From the NCBI GenBank assembly GCA_964482425.1, contig CAYZXN010000127.1, positions 1 to 7,397 of the forward strand: a DNA stretch of 7,397 nt, in the 5' to 3' direction. The first letter of the stretch is position 1; every line of letters starts with the position of its first letter. The notes beneath the pieces are model-generated. The model had not been told where the DNA came from. It saw only the letters and a list, made by a program, of their open reading frames with translations, and made no database searches. Positions 6,255 through 7,397 of the stretch are shown here, piece after piece. The translations under genes and the position numbers were made by a program. Source of the DNA: WHTF01 sp964482425 (GTDB lineage: Bacteria; Desulfobacterota; Binatia; UBA9968).

Positions 6255-6330
6255 ATCCTGAGGAGGCGAGCGACGAGAGATCCGAAGGGCAGCAAACGAA
6301 GAAAAGCAGATCCTTCACTTCATTCAGGAT
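6255..6330. repeat. Degenerate palindromic intergenic element (REP/MITE-like)
   Basis: The left end ATCCTGAGGAGGCGAGCGAC and the right end, whose complement reads ATCCTGAATGAAGTGAAGGA, are imperfect inverted copies. Both carry ATCCTGA outermost and an inner GATC next to a centre rich in AAGGGC and AACGAAGAAAAGCA. From general experience, elements of the form ATCCTGAGCGAAGCGAAGGATC in facing pairs are common between genes of many environmental bacteria. This copy looks decayed. It could fold into a long imperfect hairpin in the transcript between binding proteins 2 and 3 and act as a terminator or processing site. Confidence 0.6.
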
Positions 6331-6377
6331 TACAGCGAACTCTAAGGGATAATTGATTGGATCTGAGACAAATCAAC

Positions 6378-6398
6378 ATGCGCTGTTAAGCAGCGTGT
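6378..6398 (+). other. Stem-loop in the leader of binding protein 3
   Basis: CGCTG-TTAAG-CAGCG (6381-6395) is a perfect 5-bp stem with a five-base loop. It can be lengthened by two G-U pairs and one A-U pair to 6378-6398. It lies about 28 nt upstream of the start codon and is not followed by a T-run, so it is not a terminator. It could influence translation or mRNA stability. Confidence 0.3.
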
Positions 6399-6425
6399 TA
6401 TCACGGCACCATACAAGGAATTCAA

Positions 6426-7397
6426 ATGCATAGGATCAAGCTTCTTTCGATCGCCGCATTGCTGGCTTTCACTGTAGTCGCCCTCCCCCAGGTGAGTTCA
6501 GCCCAGGCAAAACTAGAAAGAATGAACATCGGCTACAGCGCCCAGGCCGGCGCCTTTGCGCCGATCTGGATTACCCATGATGCGGGGTTCTTCAAGAAAA
6601 ACGGCCTCGATGTAAATCTACTTTTCATTCCCGGTGGCCCGACGGCGGCCGCCGGAATGATCGCCGGAGAGCTGCAGGCGGTGGCGATGGCCGGCCCCGC
6701 CGTTGTCAGCAGCAATCTCGCCGGTACCGATCTGGTCATGATCGCCGGAATCGTCAACACATTTGCCTTTCAACTGATCACGGTGAAAGGTATTACCACT
6801 CCCAATCAGCTCAAAGGCAAACGTGTCGGCGTCAACCGTTTCGGCGCGGCTCCGGATATCGCCGCCCGTTACGCCTTGAGAAAGATCGGCATCGATCCCT
6901 CGGAAGTGACGATCCTGCAATTAGGTGAACAATCGACGCGGTTGGCCGCAATGAAGGCCGGCCAACTCGAGGCGGCCATCGTGCTGCCGCCGATCACCAC
7001 TATCGCCCAGAGAGAAGGTATGAACGTTTTGCTGGACATGTCGGAACTGGGCGCGGAATTCCAGATCACCGGTCTGGCCAGTAGCCAGAGTTTCATCAGC
7101 AAGAACAGACCGTCGGCGTTGAGACTCATGCGCGCCTTCGTCGAGGGTATTCATTTTTATAAGACGCGCAAAAACGAGAGCATGAAGATCATAGCCAAGT
7201 ACATGCGCACCGATGACATGGAAGCCGTCGGCGCAACCTATGACTATTTCGCCGATAAAATTGTCCCGCGAAAGCCCTACCCTACAGCTCAGGGCATCAA
7301 GGCGCTTATCGATCTTGCGGCCAAAGAGCGGCCGGAAGCGGCGCGTGTTCCGCCCGAGCGCATGATGAATGTATCGCTGCTCAAAGAGTTGGACGAC
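6426..7397 (+). CDS. ABC transporter periplasmic substrate-binding protein, NMT1/TauA-like (binding protein 3), cut by the right edge
   Basis: The frame runs open from the ATG at 6426 to the last base (324 codons), so no stop is seen. Aligning its tail NVSLLKELDD with the tails of the other two binding proteins suggests only about 5-10 residues are missing. The signal peptide has basic Arg3 and Lys5, a hydrophobic core at about 7-20 and cleavage near SSA (26) or AQA (28). Family landmarks are MNIGYSAQAGAFAPIWIT (33-50), AGFFKKNGLDV, LKGKRVGVNRFG (129-140), the paired IVLPPI segment (185-190) and TYDYFADKIVPRKPYP (271-286). It is clearly more divergent than binding proteins 1 and 2 are from each other; its loop after GELQAVAMAG differs from both, so its ligand should differ too. 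A strong Shine-Dalgarno (6415-6420) supports the start. Transporter membrane and ATPase genes might follow beyond the edge. Confidence 0.9.
   Translation, partial: MHRIKLLSIAALLAFTVVALPQVSSAQAKLERMNIGYSAQAGAFAPIWITHDAGFFKKNGLDVNLLFIPGGPTAAAGMIAGELQAVAMAGPAVVSSNLAGTDLVMIAGIVNTFAFQLITVKGITTPNQLKGKRVGVNRFGAAPDIAARYALRKIGIDPSEVTILQLGEQSTRLAAMKAGQLEAAIVLPPITTIAQREGMNVLLDMSELGAEFQITGLASSQSFISKNRPSALRLMRAFVEGIHFYKTRKNESMKIIAKYMRTDDMEAVGATYDYFADKIVPRKPYPTAQGIKALIDLAAKERPEAARVPPERMMNVSLLKELDD

Larger units (their letters stand above)
6208..6425. other. 218-bp intergenic region before binding protein 3
   Basis: No coding sequence is apparent. It holds the palindromic element at 6255-6330, a -10-like GATAAT at 6348-6353 (five of six, but no matching -35 box), a stem-loop at 6378-6398 and a good Shine-Dalgarno AAGGAA at 6415-6420, five bases before the ATG at 6426. 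Its length and the -10-like box allow binding protein 3 its own promoter, which the sequence does not prove. Confidence 0.5.

Noticed and set aside
6341..6425. Possible TPP riboswitch before binding protein 3, prompted by CTGAGA at 6363-6368 and the thiamine-related NMT1 family name
   Set aside because: The second conserved half (CCTGAT...GGxTAAT...) is missing downstream and the helices do not fit; CTGAGA alone is chance.
1..7397. Mobile element, phage, defence or toxin-antitoxin system
   Set aside because: No transposase, integrase, restriction, toxin or effector domain is recognised in any plausible gene; all larger genes are metabolic, regulatory or transport-related.

Overview
The window is a moderately GC-rich, densely coded stretch of bacterial DNA. 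It holds seven protein genes: one cut by the left edge, one cut by the right edge, five complete. The mix is a thiamine-diphosphate (TPP) enzyme, a LysR regulator, a stand-alone 3-hydroxyacyl-CoA dehydrogenase, an ACMSD-type amidohydrolase and three NMT1/TauA-like periplasmic binding proteins. This suits a Gram-negative soil or groundwater bacterium with a broad organic-acid or aromatic catabolic repertoire, for example an uncultured Desulfobacterota/Binatota, Tectomicrobia or Rokubacteria-like lineage. That placement is an impression from gene content and intergenic repeat style. No rRNA, tRNA or other marker gene is present to fix it.

Layout. Positions 2-1021 (+) are the C-terminal part of a TPP-dependent decarboxylase/synthase of the acetolactate synthase-benzoylformate decarboxylase superfamily. 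It converges on a lysR-type gene (1052-1954, -). The 30-bp gap between them carries four tandem copies of an 8-mer, GTTCAANN, which run into the lysR stop codon. The lysR gene is divergent from a + strand series starting at 2060. The 105-bp spacer (1955-2059) is AT-rich and holds back-to-back promoter-like sequences whose -35 boxes overlap, a usual LysR control layout. The + strand series is 3-hydroxyacyl-CoA dehydrogenase (2060-3268), amidohydrolase (3255-4088, overlapping the previous gene by 14 nt), binding protein 1 (4105-5088, 16 nt after the amidohydrolase), binding protein 2 (5212-6207, a tandem paralogue of binding protein 1 after a 123-bp gap) and binding protein 3 (6426 to the right edge, more divergent, after a 218-bp gap). 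The last gap contains a degenerate 76-bp palindromic element of the dispersed intergenic type.

How the genes may work together. The tightly packed dehydrogenase, amidohydrolase and binding protein 1 look like one transcript under LysR control: capture of an organic substrate in the periplasm plus two processing enzymes in the cytoplasm. Binding proteins 2 and 3 may belong to the same uptake programme or be separately transcribed. No ABC permease or ATPase gene is visible, so either they lie beyond the right edge or these binding proteins use components encoded elsewhere. The substrate cannot be read from the sequence.

I see no phage, transposase, CRISPR, toxin-antitoxin or defence genes. The most unusual points are the tandem binding-protein duplication with a divergent pocket segment, the two intergenic repeat elements, and the pairing of the CoA dehydrogenase with an amidohydrolase. 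None of them amounts to a clearly new system.
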